Source: Acanthosepion esculentum
Taxonomy: Eukaryota > Mollusca > Cephalopoda > Sepiida > Sepiidae
Assembly (NCBI GenBank): GCA_964036315.1
Contig: OZ038485.1
Span: forward strand, 73,819,548-73,883,547
Direction: 5' to 3'
Length of the DNA: 64,000 nt
Position numbers and translations under genes: made by a program. The notes under the pieces were generated by a model. It was not told where the DNA came from, ran no database searches, and saw only the letters and a program-made list of their open reading frames with translations. This document shows positions 12,452 to 26,354 of the stretch, piece by piece; position 1 is the first letter of the stretch; every line of letters begins with the position of its first letter.

Positions 12452-15109
12452 TGAAATACAGAAGTACATATAAATAGATTTATTTAGTTTTATACAAAAT
12501 GTTGAAAATCAGAAGTTCATATAAATAGATTTATTTAGTTTTATACAAAATGATGAAAATCAGAAGTACATATAAATAGATTTATTTAGTTTTATACAAA
12601 ATGATGAAAATCAGAAGTACATTTCCATAGATTTATTTAGTTTTATACAAAATGATGAAAATCAGAAGTACATTTCCATAGATTTATTTAGTTTTCTACA
12701 AAATGATGAAAATCAGACGTACATATAAATAGATTTATTTAGTTTTATACAAAATGATGAAAATCAGATGTACATATAAATAGATTTATTTAGTTTTATA
12801 CAAAATGATGAAAATCAGAAGTACATATAAATAGATTTATTTAGTTTTATACAAAATGATAAAAAATCTGAAGCACATTTCCATAGATTTATTTAGTTTT
12901 ATACAAAATGATGAAAATCAGAAGTACATATAAATAGATTTATTTAGTTTTATACAAAATGATGAAAATCTGAAGTACATTTCCATAGATTTATTTAGTT
13001 TTATACAAAATGATGAAAATCAGAAGTACATATAAATAGATTTATTTAGTTTTATACAAAATGATGAAAATCAGAAGTACATATAAATAGATTTATTTAG
13101 TTTTATACAAAATGATGAATATCAGAAGTACATTTCCATAGATTTATTTAGTTTTATACAAAATGATCAAAATCAGTAGTACATATAAATAGATTTATTT
13201 AGTTTTATACAAAATGATGAAAATCAAAAGTACATTTCCATAGATTTATTTAGTTTTATACAAAATGATGAAAATCAGAAGTACATATAAATAGATTTAT
13301 TTAGTTTTATACCATATGATGAATATCAGAAGTACATTTCCACAGATTTATTTAGTTTTATACAAAATCATGAAAATCAGAAGTACATTTCCATAGATTT
13401 ATTTAGTTGTATACAAAATGATGAAAATCAAAAGTACATTTCCATAGATTTATTTAGTTTTATACAAAATGATGAAAATCAGAAGTACATATAAATAGAT
13501 TTATTTAGTTTTATACAAAATGATGAAAATCAGAATTACATATAAATAGATTTATTTAGTTTTATACAAAATGATGATAATCAGAAGTACATATAAATAG
13601 ATTTATTTAGTTTTATACAAAATGATGAAAATCAGAAGTACATATAAATAGATTTATTTAGTTTTATACAAAATGATGAAAATCAGATGTACATATAAAT
13701 AGATTTATTTAGTTTTATACAAAATGATGAAAATCAGAAGTACATTTCCATAGATTTATTTACTTTTATACAAAATGATGAAAATCAGAAGTACATTTCC
13801 ATAGATTTATTTACTTTTATACAAAATGATGAAAATCAGAAGTACATTTCCATAGATTTATGTAGTTTTATACAAAATGATGAAAATCAAAAGTACATAT
13901 ATATAGATTTATTTAGTTTTATACAAAATGATGAAAATCAGAAGTACATATAAATAGATTTATTTAGTTTTATACAAAATGATGAAAATCAGAAGTACAT
14001 ATAAATAGATTTATTTAGTTTTATACAAAATGATGAAAATCAGAAATACATTTCCATAGATTTATTTACTTTTATACAAAATGATGAAAATCAGAAGTAC
14101 ATTTCCATAGATTTATTTACTTTTATGCAAAATGATGAAAATCAGAAGTACATTTCCATAGATTTATTTAGTTTTATACAAAATGATGAAAATCAGAAGT
14201 ACATATAAATAGATTTATTTAGTTTTATACAAAATGATGAAAATCAGAAGTACATATAAAGAGATTTATTTAGTTTTATACAAAATGATGAAAATCAAAA
14301 GTACATTTCCATAGATTTATTTAGTTTTATACAAAATGATGAAAATTAGAAGTACATAAAAATAGATTCATTTAGTTTTATACAAAATGATTAAAATCAG
14401 AAGTACATTTCCATAGATTTATTTAGTTTTATACAAAATGATGAAAATCAGAAGTACATATAAATAGATTTATTTAGTTTTATACAAAATGATGAAAATC
14501 AGAAGTACATATAAATAGATTTATTTAGTTTTATACAAAATGATGAAAATCAGAAGTACATATAAATAGATTTATTTAGTTTTATACAAAATGATGAAAA
14601 TCAGAAGTACAGATAAATAGATTTATTTAGTTTTATACAAAATGATGAAAATCAGAAGTACATTTCCATAGATTTATTTAGTTTTATACAAAATGATCAA
14701 AATCAGTAGTACATATAAATAGATTTATTTAGTTTAATTCAAAATGATGAAAATCAGCAGTACATTTCCACAGACTTATTTAGTTTTATACAAAATGATG
14801 AAAATCAGAAGTACATATAAATAGATTTATTTAGTTTTATATCATATGATGAATATCAGAAGTACATTTCCATAGATTTATATAGTTTTATACAAAATGA
14901 TGAAAATCAGAAGTACATTTCCATAGATTTATTTAGTTGTATACAAAATGAGGAAAATCAGAAGTACATTTCCATAGATTTATTTAGTTTTATACAAAAT
15001 GATGAAAATCAGAAGTACATATAAATAGATTTATTTAGTTTTATACAAAATGATGAAAATCAGAAGTACATTTCCATAGATTTATTTCGTTTTATACAAA
15101 ATGATGCAA
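12452..15109 (+). repeat. Satellite stretch with weak higher-order structure
   Basis: This stretch holds only satellite monomers, and I see no gene. It has scattered variants such as a 52-bp monomer near 12860 (GATAAAAAATCTG), CATATGATGAATATCAG copies near 13315 and 14845, GATCAAAATCAGTAG copies near 13167 and 14697, and clusters of TTTACTTTTAT monomers near 13760-13830 and 14070-14130. The paired GATCAAAATCAGTAG and CATATGATG markers suggest an old duplication about 30 monomers apart. It is more diverged than the 68-mer domain. Confidence 0.8.
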
Positions 15110-16828
15110 ATCAGAAGTACATATAAAGAGATTTATTTAGTTTTATACAAAATGATGAAAATCAGAAGAACATTTCCATAGATTTATTTAGTTTTATACA
15201 AAATGATGAAAATCAGAAGTACATATAAATAGATTTCTTTAGTTTTATACAAAATGATGAAAATCAGAAGTACATATAAATAGATTTATTTAGTTTTATA
15301 CAAAACGATGAAAATCAGAAGTACATTTCCATAGATTTATATAGTTTTGTACAAAATGATGAAAATCAGAAGTACATTTCCTTAGATTTATTTAGTTTTA
15401 TACAAAATGATGAAAATCAGAAGTACATATAAATATATTTATTTAGTTTTATACAAAATGGTGAAAATCAGAAGTACATTTCCATAGATTTATTTAGTTT
15501 TATACAAAATGATGAAAATCAGAAGTACATTTCTATAGATTTATTTAGGTTTATACAAAATGATGAAAATCAGATGTTCATTTCCATAGATTTATTTACT
15601 TTTATGCAAAATGATGAAAATCAGAAGTACATTTCCATAGATTTATGTAGTTTTATACAAAATGATGAAAATCAAAAGTACATATAAATAGATTTATTTA
15701 GTTTTATACAAAATGATGAAAATCAGAAGTACATATAAATAGATTTATTTAGTTTTATACAAAATGATGAAAATCAGAAGTACATATAAATAGATTTATT
15801 TAGTTTTATACAAAATGATGAAAATCAGAAGTACATTTCCATAGATTTATTTAGTTTTATACAAAATGATGAAAATCAAAAGTACATATAAATAGATTCA
15901 TTTAGTTTTATACAAAATGATGAAAATCAGAAGTACATATAAATAGATTTATTTAGTTTTATACAAAATGATGAAAATCAGAAGTACATTACCATAGATT
16001 TATTTAGTTTTATACAAAATGATGAAAATCAGATGTACATTTCCATAGATTTATTTAGTTTTATACAAAATGATGAAAATCAGAAGTACATTTCCATAGA
16101 TTTATTTAGTTTTATACAAAATGATGCAAACCAGATGTACATTTACATAGATTTATTTAGTTTTATACAAAATGATGAAAATCAGATGTACATATAAATA
16201 GATTTATTTAGTTTTATACAAAATGATGAAAACCAGAAGTACATATAAATAGATTTATTTAGTTTTCTACAAAATGATGAAAATCAGAAGTACATATAAA
16301 TAGATTTATTTAGTTTTATAGAAAATGATGAAAATCAGAAGTACATATAAATAGATTTATTTAGTTTTATACAAAATGATGAAAATCAGAAGTACATTTC
16401 CATAGATTTATTTACTTTTATACAAAATGATGAAAATCAGAAGTACATTTCCATAGATTTATTTACTTTTATACAAAATGATGAAAATCAGAAGTACATT
16501 TCCATAGATTTATGTAGCTTTATACAAAATGATGAAAATCAGAAGTACATATAAAGAGATTTATTTAGTTTTATACAAAATGATGAAAATAGAAGAACAT
16601 TTCCATAGATTTATTTAGTTTTATACAAAATGATGAAAATCAGAAGTACATATAAATAGATTTCTTTAGTTTTATACAAAATGATGAAAATTAGAAGTAC
16701 ATATAAATAGATTTATTTAGTTTTATACAAAATGATGAAAATCAGAAGTACATTTCCATAGATTTATATAGTTTTGTACAAAATGATGAAAATCAGAAGT
16801 ACATTTCCATAGATTTATTTAGTTTTAT
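15110..16828 (+). repeat. First 11-mer unit plus a 17-monomer spacer, duplicated at 1,427 bp
   Basis: The segment from about 15110 to 15962 matches about 16540-17389 at an offset of 1,427 bp, which is 28 monomers less one base. The missing base is the C lost in AAATAGAAGAAC near 16580. The part 15402-15962 has the same monomer order as the 561-bp HOR units to the right (ATATATTT, GGTG, TTCTA, GATGTTC with TTTTATGC, TATGTAG, CAAAAG and so on). The intervening 15963-16828 holds 17 other monomers, including GATGCAAACCAGATG near 16125, which recurs near 19540. Confidence 0.85.
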
Positions 16829-19020
16829 ACAAAATGATGAAAATCAGAAGTACATATAAATATATTTATTTAGTTTTATACAAAATGGTGAAAATCAGAA
16901 GTACATTTCCATAGATTTATTTAGTTTTATACAAAATGATGAAAATCAGAAGTACATTTCTATAGATTTATTTAGTTTTATACAAAATGATGAAAATCAG
17001 ATGTTCATTTCCATAGATTTATTTACTTTTATGCAAAATGATGAAAATCAGAAGTACATTTCCATAGATTTATGTAGTTTTATACAAAATGATGAAAATC
17101 AAAAGTACATATAAATAGATTTATTTAGTTTTATACAAAATGATGAAAATCAGAAGTACATATAAATAGATTTATTTAGTTTTATACAAAATGATGAAAA
17201 TCAGAAGTACATATAAATAGATTTATTTAGTTTTATACAAAATGATGAAAATCAGAAGTACATTTCCATAGATTTATTTAGTTTTATACAAAATGATGAA
17301 AATCAAAAGTACATATAAATAGATTCATTTAGTTTTATACAAAATGATGAAAATCAGAAGTACATATAAATAGATTTATTTAGTTTTATACAAAATGATG
17401 AAAATCAGAAGTACATATAAATATATTTATTTAGTTTTATACAAAATGGTGAAAATCAGAAGTACATTTCAATAGATTTATTTAGTTTTATACAAAATGA
17501 TGAAAATCAGAAGTACATTTCTATAGATTTATTTAGTTTTATACAAAATGATGAAAATCAGATGTTCATTTCCATAGATTTATTTACTTTTATGCAAAAT
17601 GATGAAAATCAGAAGTACATTTCCATAGATTTATGTAGTTTTATACAAAATGATGAAAATCAAAAGTACATATAAATAGATTTATTTAGTTTTATACAAA
17701 ATGATGAAAATCAGAAGTACATATAAATAGATTTATTTAGTTTTATACAAAATGATGAAAATCAGAAGTACATATAAATAGATTTATTTAGTTTTATACA
17801 AAATGATGAAAATCAGAAGTACATTTCCATAGATTTATTTAGTTTTATACAAAATGATGAAAATCAAAAGTACATATAAATAGATTCATTTAGTTTTATA
17901 CAAAATGATGAAAATCAGAAGTACATATAAATAGATTTATTTAGTTTTATACAAAATGATGAAAATCAGAAGTACATATAAATATATTTATTTAGTTTTA
18001 TACAAAATGGTGAAAATCAGAAGTACATTTCCATAGATTTATTTAGTTTTATACAAAATGATGAAAATCAGAAGTACATTTCTTGGATTTATTTAGTTTT
18101 ATACAAAATGATGAAAATCAGATGTTCATTTCCATAGATTTATTTACTTTTATGCAAAATGATGAAAATCAGAAGTACATTTCCATAGATTTATGTAGTT
18201 TTATACAAAATGATGAAAATCAAAAGTACATATAAATAGATTTATTTAGTTTTATACAAAATGATGAAAATCAGAAGTACATATAAATAGATTTATTTAG
18301 TTTTATACAAAATGATGAAAATCAGAAGTACATATAAATAGATTTATTTAGTTTTATACAAAATGATGAAAATCAGAAGTACATTTCCATAGATTTATTT
18401 AGTTTTATACAAAATGATGAAAATCAAAAGTACATATAAATAGATTCATTTAGTTTTATACAAAATGATGAAAATCAGAAGTATATATAAATAGATTCAT
18501 TTAGTTTTATACAAAATGATGAAAATCAGAAGTACATATAAATATATTTATTTAGTTTTATACAAAATGGTGAAAATCAGAAGTACATTTCCATAGATTT
18601 ATTTAGTTTTATACAAAATGATGAAAATCAGAAGTACATTTCTATAGATTTATTTAGTTTTATACAAAATGATGAAAATCAGATGTTCATTTCCATAGAT
18701 TTATTTACTTTTATGCAAAATGATGAAAATCAGAAGTACATTTCCATAGATTTATGTAGTTTTATACAAAATGATGAAAATCAAAAGTACATATAAATAG
18801 ATTTATTTAGTTTTATACAAAATGATGAAAATCAGAAGTACATATAAATAGATTTATTTAGTTTTATACAAAATGATGAAAATCAGAAGTACATTTCCAT
18901 AGATTTATGTAGTTTTATACAAAATGATGAAAATCAAAAGTACATATAAATAGATTCATTTAGTTTTATACAAAATGATGAAAATCAGAAGTACATATAA
19001 ATAGATTTATTTAGTTTTAT
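16829..19020 (+). repeat. 11-mer (561-bp) higher-order repeat, four tandem units
   Basis: Units start at 16829, 17390, 17951 and 18511. Each begins with an A monomer ending AAATATATTTATT and runs through GGTG, TTCTA, GATGTTC (GTTC at 17003, 17564, 18124 and 18685), TATGTAG and CAAAAG copies in fixed order, ending with a TAGATTC-bearing A monomer and one more A. Unit 3 is 560 bp because TTCTATAG became TTCTTGG near 18082. Unit 4 lacks one A monomer and has TATGTAG in its B copy near 18900, so it is an imperfect 10-mer ending near 19020. This is the clearest short-period HOR in the window. Confidence 0.92.
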
Positions 19021-20339
19021 ACAAAATGATGAAAATCAGAAGTACATATAAATAGATTTATTTAGTTTTATACAAAATGATGAAAATCAGAAGTACATTT
19101 CCATAGATTTATTTAGTTTTATACAAAATGATGAAAATCAGAAGTACATTTCCATAGATTTATTTAGTTTTATACAAAATGATCCAAATCAGTAGTACAT
19201 ATAAATAGATTTATTTAGTTTTATACAAAATGGTGAAAATCAGAAGTACATATAAATAGATTTATTTAGTTTTATACTAAATGATGAAAATCAGAAGTAC
19301 ATATAAATAGATTTATTTAGTTTTATACAAAATGATGAAAATCAGAAGTACATTTACATAGATTTATTTAGTTTTATACAAAATGATGAAAATCAGAAGT
19401 ACATTTCCATAGATTTATTTAGTTTTATACAAAATGATGAAAATCAGATGTACATTTCCATAGATTTATTTAGTTTTATACAAAATGATGAAAATCAGAA
19501 GTACATTTCCATAGATTTATTTAGTTTTATACAAAATGATGCAAACCAGATGTACATTTACATAGATTTATTTAGTTTTATACAAAATGATGAAAATCAG
19601 ATGTACATATAAATAGATTTATTTAGTTTTATACAAAATGATGAAAACCAGAAGTACATATAAATAGATTTATTTAGTTTTCTACAAAATGATGAAAATC
19701 AGAAGTACATATAAATAGATTTATTTAGTTTTATAGAAAATGATGAAAATCAGAAGTACATATAAATAGATTTATTTAGTTTTATACAAAATGATGAAAA
19801 TCAGAAGTACATTTCCATAGATTTATTTACTTTTATAAAAAATGATGAAAATCAGAAGTACATTTCCATAGATTTATTTACTTTTATACAAAATGATGAA
19901 AATCAGAAGTACATTTCCATAGATTTATGTAGTTTTATACAAAATGATGAAAATCAGAAGTACATATAAATAGATTCATTTCGTTTTATACAAAATGATG
20001 AAAATCAGAAGTACATATAAAAAGATTTATTTAGTTTTATACAAAATGATGAAAATCAGAAGTACATTTCCATAGATTTATTTACTTTTATACAAAATGA
20101 TGAAAATCAGAAGTACATATAAATAGATTTATTTACTTTTATGCAAAATGATGAAAATCAGAAGTACATTTCCATAGATTTATTTAGTTTTATACAAAAT
20201 GATGAAAATCAGAAGTACATATAAATAGATTTATTTAGTTTTATACAAAATGATGAAAATCAGAAGTACATTTCCATAGATTTATTTCGTTTTATACAAA
20301 ATGATGAAAATCAGAAGTACATATAAATAGATTTATTTA
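19021..20339 (+). repeat. Left part of the 29- to 35-monomer repeat domain
   Basis: Only satellite monomers are present. The GATCCAAATCAGTAG marker at 19184 has relatives (GATCAAAATCAGTAG) at 20969 and 22448, 35 and 29 monomers apart. The series GGTG, TATACTAAATG, TTTACATAG, GATGTACATTTCC, AACCAGATG, TTTTCTAC and TATAGAAAATG runs here in the same order as in the two units to the right. This is a more diverged or rearranged relative of them. Confidence 0.82.
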
Positions 20340-21909
20340 GTTTTATACAAAATGATGAAAATCAGAAGTACATTTCCATAGATTTATATAGTTTTGTACA
20401 AAATGATGAAAATCAGAAGTACATTTCCATAGATTTATTTAGTTTTATACAAAATGATGAAAATCAGAAGTACATATAAATATATTTATTTAGTTTTATA
20501 CAAAATGGTGAAAATCAGAAGTACATTTCCATAGATTTATTTAGTTTTATACAAAATGATGAAAATCAGAAGTACATTTCTATAGATTTATTTAGTTTTA
20601 TACAAAATGATGAAAATCAGATGTTCATTTCCATAGATTGATTTACTTTTATGCAAAATGATGAAAATCAGAAGTACATTTCCATAGATTTATTTAGTTT
20701 TATACAAAATGATGAAAATCAGAATTACATATAAATTGATTTATTTAGTTTTATACAAAAGGATGAAAATCAGAAGTACATATAAATAGATTTATTCAGT
20801 TTTATACAAAATGATAAAAATCAGAAGTACATATAAATAGATTTATTTAGTTTTATACAAAATGATGAAAATCAGAAGTACATTTCCATAGATTTATTTA
20901 GTTTTATACAAAATGATGAAAATCAGAAGTACATTTCCATAGATTTATTTAGTTTTATACAAAATGATCAAAATCAGTAGTACATATAAATAGATTTATT
21001 TAGTTTTATACAAAATGGTGAAAATCAGAAGTACATATAAATAGATTTATTTAGTTTTATACTAAATGATGAAAATCAGAAGTACATATAAATAGATTTA
21101 TTTAGTTTTATACAAAATGATGAAAATCAGAAGTACATTTACATAGATTTATTTAGTTTTATACAAAATGATGAAAATCAGAAGTACATTTCCATAGATT
21201 TATTTAGTTTTATACAAAATGATGAAAATCAGATGTACATTTCCATAGATTTATTTAGTTTTATACAAAATGATGAAAATCAGAAGTACATTTCCATAGA
21301 TTTATTTAGTTTTATACAAAATGATGAAAACCAGATGTACATTTACATAGATTTATTTAGTTTTATACAAAATGATGAAAATCAGATGTACATATAAATA
21401 GATTTATTTAGTTTTATACAAAATGATGAAAACCAGAAGTACATATAAATAGATTTATTTAATTTTCTACAAAATGATGAAAATCAGAAGTACATATGAA
21501 TAGATTTATTTAGTTTTATAGAAAATGATGAAAATCAGCAGTACATATAAATAGATTTATTTAGTTTTATACAAAATGATGAAAATCAGATGTACATATA
21601 AATAGATTTATTTACTTTTATACAAAATGATGAAAATCAGAAGTACATTTCCATAGATGTATTTACTTTTATACAAAATGATGAAAATCAGAAGTACATT
21701 ACCATAGATTTATGTAGTTTTATACAAAATGATGAAAATCAGAAGTACATATAAATAGATTTATTTCGTTTTATACAAAATGATGAAAATCAGAAGTACA
21801 TATAAAAAGATTTATTTAGTTTTATACAAAATGATGAAAATCAGAGGTACATTTCCATAGATTTATTTACTTTTATACAAAATGATGAAAATCAGAAGTA
21901 CATATAAAT
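20340..21909 (+). repeat. 29- to 31-mer higher-order repeat, copy 1
   Basis: Matched to 21910-23390. The left markers (TTTTGTAC with G at 20396, GATGTTC at about 20624) recur 1,581 bp (31 monomers) on. Later markers (GATCAAAATC at 20969, AATTTTCTAC at 21461) recur 1,479 bp (29 monomers) on. The change in offset is explained by two extra monomers in this copy near 20760-20860 (AAGGATG and GATAAAAATC variants), absent from copy 2. Confidence 0.86.
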
Positions 21910-23390
21910 AGATTTATTTAGTTTTATACAAAATGATGAAAATCAGAAGTACATTTCCATAGATTTATATAGTTTTGTACAAAATGATGAAAATCAGAAG
22001 TACATTTCCATAGATTTATTTAGTTTTATACAAAATGATGAAAATCAGAAGTACATATAAATATATTTATTTAGTTTTATACAAAATGGTGAAAATCAGA
22101 AGTACATTTCCATAGATTTATTTAGTTTTATACAAAATGATGAAAATCAGAAGTACATTTCTATAGATTTATTTAGTTTTATACAAAATGATGAAAATCA
22201 GATGTTCATTTCCATAGATTGATTTACTTTTATGCAAAATGATGAAAATCAGAAGTACATTTCCATAGATTTATTTAGTTTTATACAAAATGATGAAAAT
22301 CAGAATTACATATAAATAGATTTATTTAGTTTTATACAAAATGATGAAAATCAGAAGTACATTTCCATAGATTTATTTAGTTTTATACAAAATGATGAAA
22401 ATCAGAAGTACATTTCCATAGATTTATTTAGTTTTATACAAAATGATCAAAATCAGTAGTACATATAAATAGATTTATTTAGTTTTATACAAAATGGTGA
22501 AAATCAGAAGTACATATAAATAGATTTATTTAGTTTTATACTAAATGATGAAAATCAGAAGTACATATAAATAGATTTATTTAGTTTTATACAAAATGAT
22601 GAAAATCAGAAGTACATTTACATAGATTTATTTAGTTTTATACAAAATGATGAAAATCAGAAGTACATTTCCATAGATTTATTTAGTTTTATACAAAATG
22701 ATGAAAATCAGATGTACATTTCCATAGATTTATTTAGTTTTATACAAAATGATGAAAATCAGAAGTACATTTCCATAGATTTATTTAGTTTTATACAAAA
22801 TGATGAAAACCAGATGTACATTTACATAGATTTATTTAGTTTTATACAAAATGATGAAAATCAGATGTACATATAAATAGATTTATTTAGTTTTATACAA
22901 AATGATGAAAACCAGAAGTACATATAAATAGATTTATTTAATTTTCTACAAAATGATGAAAATCAGAAGTACATATGAATAGATTTATTTAGTTTTATAG
23001 AAAATGATGAAAATCAGCAGTACATATAAATAGATTTATTTAGTTTTATACAAAATGATGAAAATCAGATGTACATATAAATAGATTTATTTACTTTTAT
23101 ACAAAATGATGAAAATCAGAAGTACATTTCCATAGATGTATTTACTTTTATACAAAATGATGAAAATCAGAAGTACATTACCATAGATTTATGTAGTTTT
23201 ATACAAAATGATGAAAATCAGAAGTACATATAAATAGATTTATTTCGTTTTATACAAAATGATGAAAATCAGAAGTACATATAAAAAGATTTATTTAGTT
23301 TTATACAAAATGATGAAAATCAGAGGTACATTTCCATAGATTTATTTACTTTTATACAAAATGATGAAAATCAGAAGTACATATAAATAG
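21910..23390 (+). repeat. 29- to 31-mer higher-order repeat, copy 2
   Basis: This copy is collinear with 20340-21909, with markers TTTTGTAC (G at 21977), GATGTTC at 22205, GATCAAAATC at 22448 and AATTTTCTAC at 22940. It lacks two monomers present in copy 1. Similarity ends near 23390, where this copy continues with TTTACTTTTATGC while copy 1 continues with TTTAGTTTTATAC. Confidence 0.86.
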
Positions 23391-24299
23391 ATTTATTTAC
23401 TTTTATGCAAAATGATGAAAATCAGAAGTACATTTCCATAGATTTATTTAGTTTTACACAAAATGATGAAAATCAGAAGTACATATAAATAGATTTATTT
23501 AGTTTTATACAAAATGATGAAAATCAGAAGTACATTTCCATAGATTTATTTAGTTTTATACAAAATGATGAAAATCAGAAGTACACATAAAGAGATTTAT
23601 TTAGTTTTATACTAAATGATGAAAATCAGAAGAACATTTCCATAGATTTATTTAGTTTTATACAAAATGATGAAAATCAGAAGTACATATAAATAGATTT
23701 CTTTGGTTTTATACAAAATGATGAAAATCAGAAGTACATATAAATAGATTTATTTAGTTTTATACAAAATGATGAAAATCAGAAGTACATTTCCATAGAT
23801 TTATATAGTTTTGTACAAAATGATGAAAATCAGAAGGACATTTCCATAGATTTATTTAGTTTTATACAAAATGATGAAAATCAGAAGTACATATAAATAT
23901 ATTTATTTAGTTATATACAAAATGGTGAAAATCAGAAGTACATTTCCATAGATTTATTTAGTTTTATACAAAATGATGAAAATCAGAAGTACATTTCTAT
24001 AGATTTATTTAGTTTTATACAATATGATGAAAATCAGATGTTCATTTCCATAGATTTATTTACTTTTATGCAAAATGATGAAAATCAGAAGTACATTTCC
24101 ATAGATTTATTTAGTTTTATACAAAATGATGAAAATCAGAAGTACATATAAATAGATTTATTTAGTTTTATACAAAATGATTAAAATCAGAAGTACATTT
24201 CCATAGATTTATTTAGTTTTATACAAAATGATGAAAATCAGAAGTACATATAAATAAATTTATTTAGTTTTATACAAAATGATGAAAATCAGATGAACA
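23391..24299 (+). repeat. Transition stretch with fragments of the preceding repeats
   Basis: Only satellite monomers are present. The order near 23580-24080 (AAAGAG, GAAGAAC, TTTCTTTG, TATATAGTTTTGTAC, AAATATATT with GGTG, TTCTA, GATGTTC at 24041) repeats the motif order of about 15110-15600 and 16540-17010. This shows that the same multi-monomer cassette was copied into several places across about 9 kb. No gene or unique sequence is seen. Confidence 0.8.
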
Positions 24300-26354
24300 T
24301 TTCTATAGATTTATTTAGTTTTATACAAAATGATGAAAATCAGTAGTACATATAAATATATTTATTTAGTTTTATACATAATGGTTAAAATCAGCAGTAC
24401 ATTTCCATAGATTTATTTAGTTTTATACAAAATGAGGAAAATCAGAAGTACATTTCCATAGATTTATTTAGTATTATACAAAATGATGAAAATCAGAAGT
24501 ACATATAAATATATTTATTTAGTTTTATACAAAATGATGAAAATCAGAAGTACATATAAATAGATTTATTTAGTTTTATACAAAATGATGAAAATCAGAA
24601 GTACATTACCATAGATTTTTTAGTTTTATACAAAATGATGAAAATCAGAAGTACATATAAAAAGATTTATTTACTTTTATGCAAAATGATGAAAATCAGA
24701 AGTACATTTCCATAGATTTATTTAGTTTTATACAAAATGATGAAAATCAGATGTACATATAAAGAGATTTATTTAGTTTTATACAAAATGATTAAAATCA
24801 GAAGTACATTTCCATAGATTTATTTAGTTTTATACAAAATGATGAAAATCAGAAGTACATATAAATAGATTTATTTAATTTTATACAAAATGATGAAAAT
24901 CAGAAGAACATTTCCATAGATTTATTTAGTTTTATACAAAATGATGAGAATCAGAAGTACATATATATAGATTTATTTAGTTTTATACAAAATGATGAAA
25001 ATCAGAAGTACACATATATAGATTTATTTAGTTTTATACAAAATTATGAAAATCAGAAGTACATTTCCATAGATTTATTTAGTTATACAAAATTAATAAA
25101 ATCAGAAGTACATATAAATAGATTTATTTAGTTTTATACAAAATGATGAAAATCAGAAGTACAGATAAATAGATTTATTTAGTTTTATACAAAATGATGA
25201 AAATCAGATGTACATTTACATAGATTTATTTAGTTTTATACAAAATGATGAAAATCAGAAGTACATTTCCATAGATTTATTTACTTTTATACAAAATGAT
25301 GAAAATCAGAAGTACATATAAATAGATTTATTTAGTTTTATACAAAATGATGAAAATCACAAGTACATTTCCATAGATTTATTTAGTTTCATACAAAATG
25401 ATGAAAATCAGAAGTACATATAAATAGATTTATTTAGTTTTATACAAAATGATGAAAATCAGATGTACATATAAATAGATTTATTTAGTTTTATACAAAA
25501 TGATGAAAATCAGAAGTACATATAAATAGATTTATTTAGTTTTATACAAAATGATGAAAATCAGAAATACATATGAAAAGATTTATTTACTTTTATGCAA
25601 AATGATGAAAATCAGAAGTACATTTCCATAGATTTATTTAGTTTTATACAAAATGATGAAAATCAGATGTACATATAAATATATTTATTTAGTTTTATAC
25701 AAAATGATGAAAATCAGAAGTACATATAAATAGATTTATTTAGTTTTATACAAAATGATGAAAATCAGAAGTACATATAAATAGATTTATTTAGTTTTAT
25801 ACAAAATGATGAAAATAAGAAGTACATTTCCATAGATTTATTTAGTTTTATAGAAAATGATGAATATCAGAAGTACATATAAATAGATTTATTTAGTTTT
25901 ATACAAAATGATGAAAATCAGAAGAACATTTCCATAGATTTATTTAGTTTTATACAAAATGATGAGAATCAGAAGTACATATATATAGATTTATTTAGTT
26001 TTATACAAAATGCTGAAAATCAAAAGTACATATACATAGATTTATTTAGTTTTATACAAAATGATGAAAATCAGAAGTACATATAAATAGATTTATTTAG
26101 TTTTATACAAAATGAAGAAAATCAGAAGTACATATAAATAGATTTATTTAGTTTTATACAAAATGGTGAAAATCAGAAGTACATTTCCATAGGTTTATTT
26201 AGTTTTATACAAAATGATGAAAATCAGAAGTACATTTCCATAGATTTATTTAGTTTTATACAAAATGATGAAAATCAGATGTACATTTCCATAGATTTAT
26301 TTAGTTTTATACAAAATTATGAAAATCAGAAATACATTTCCATAGATTAATTTA

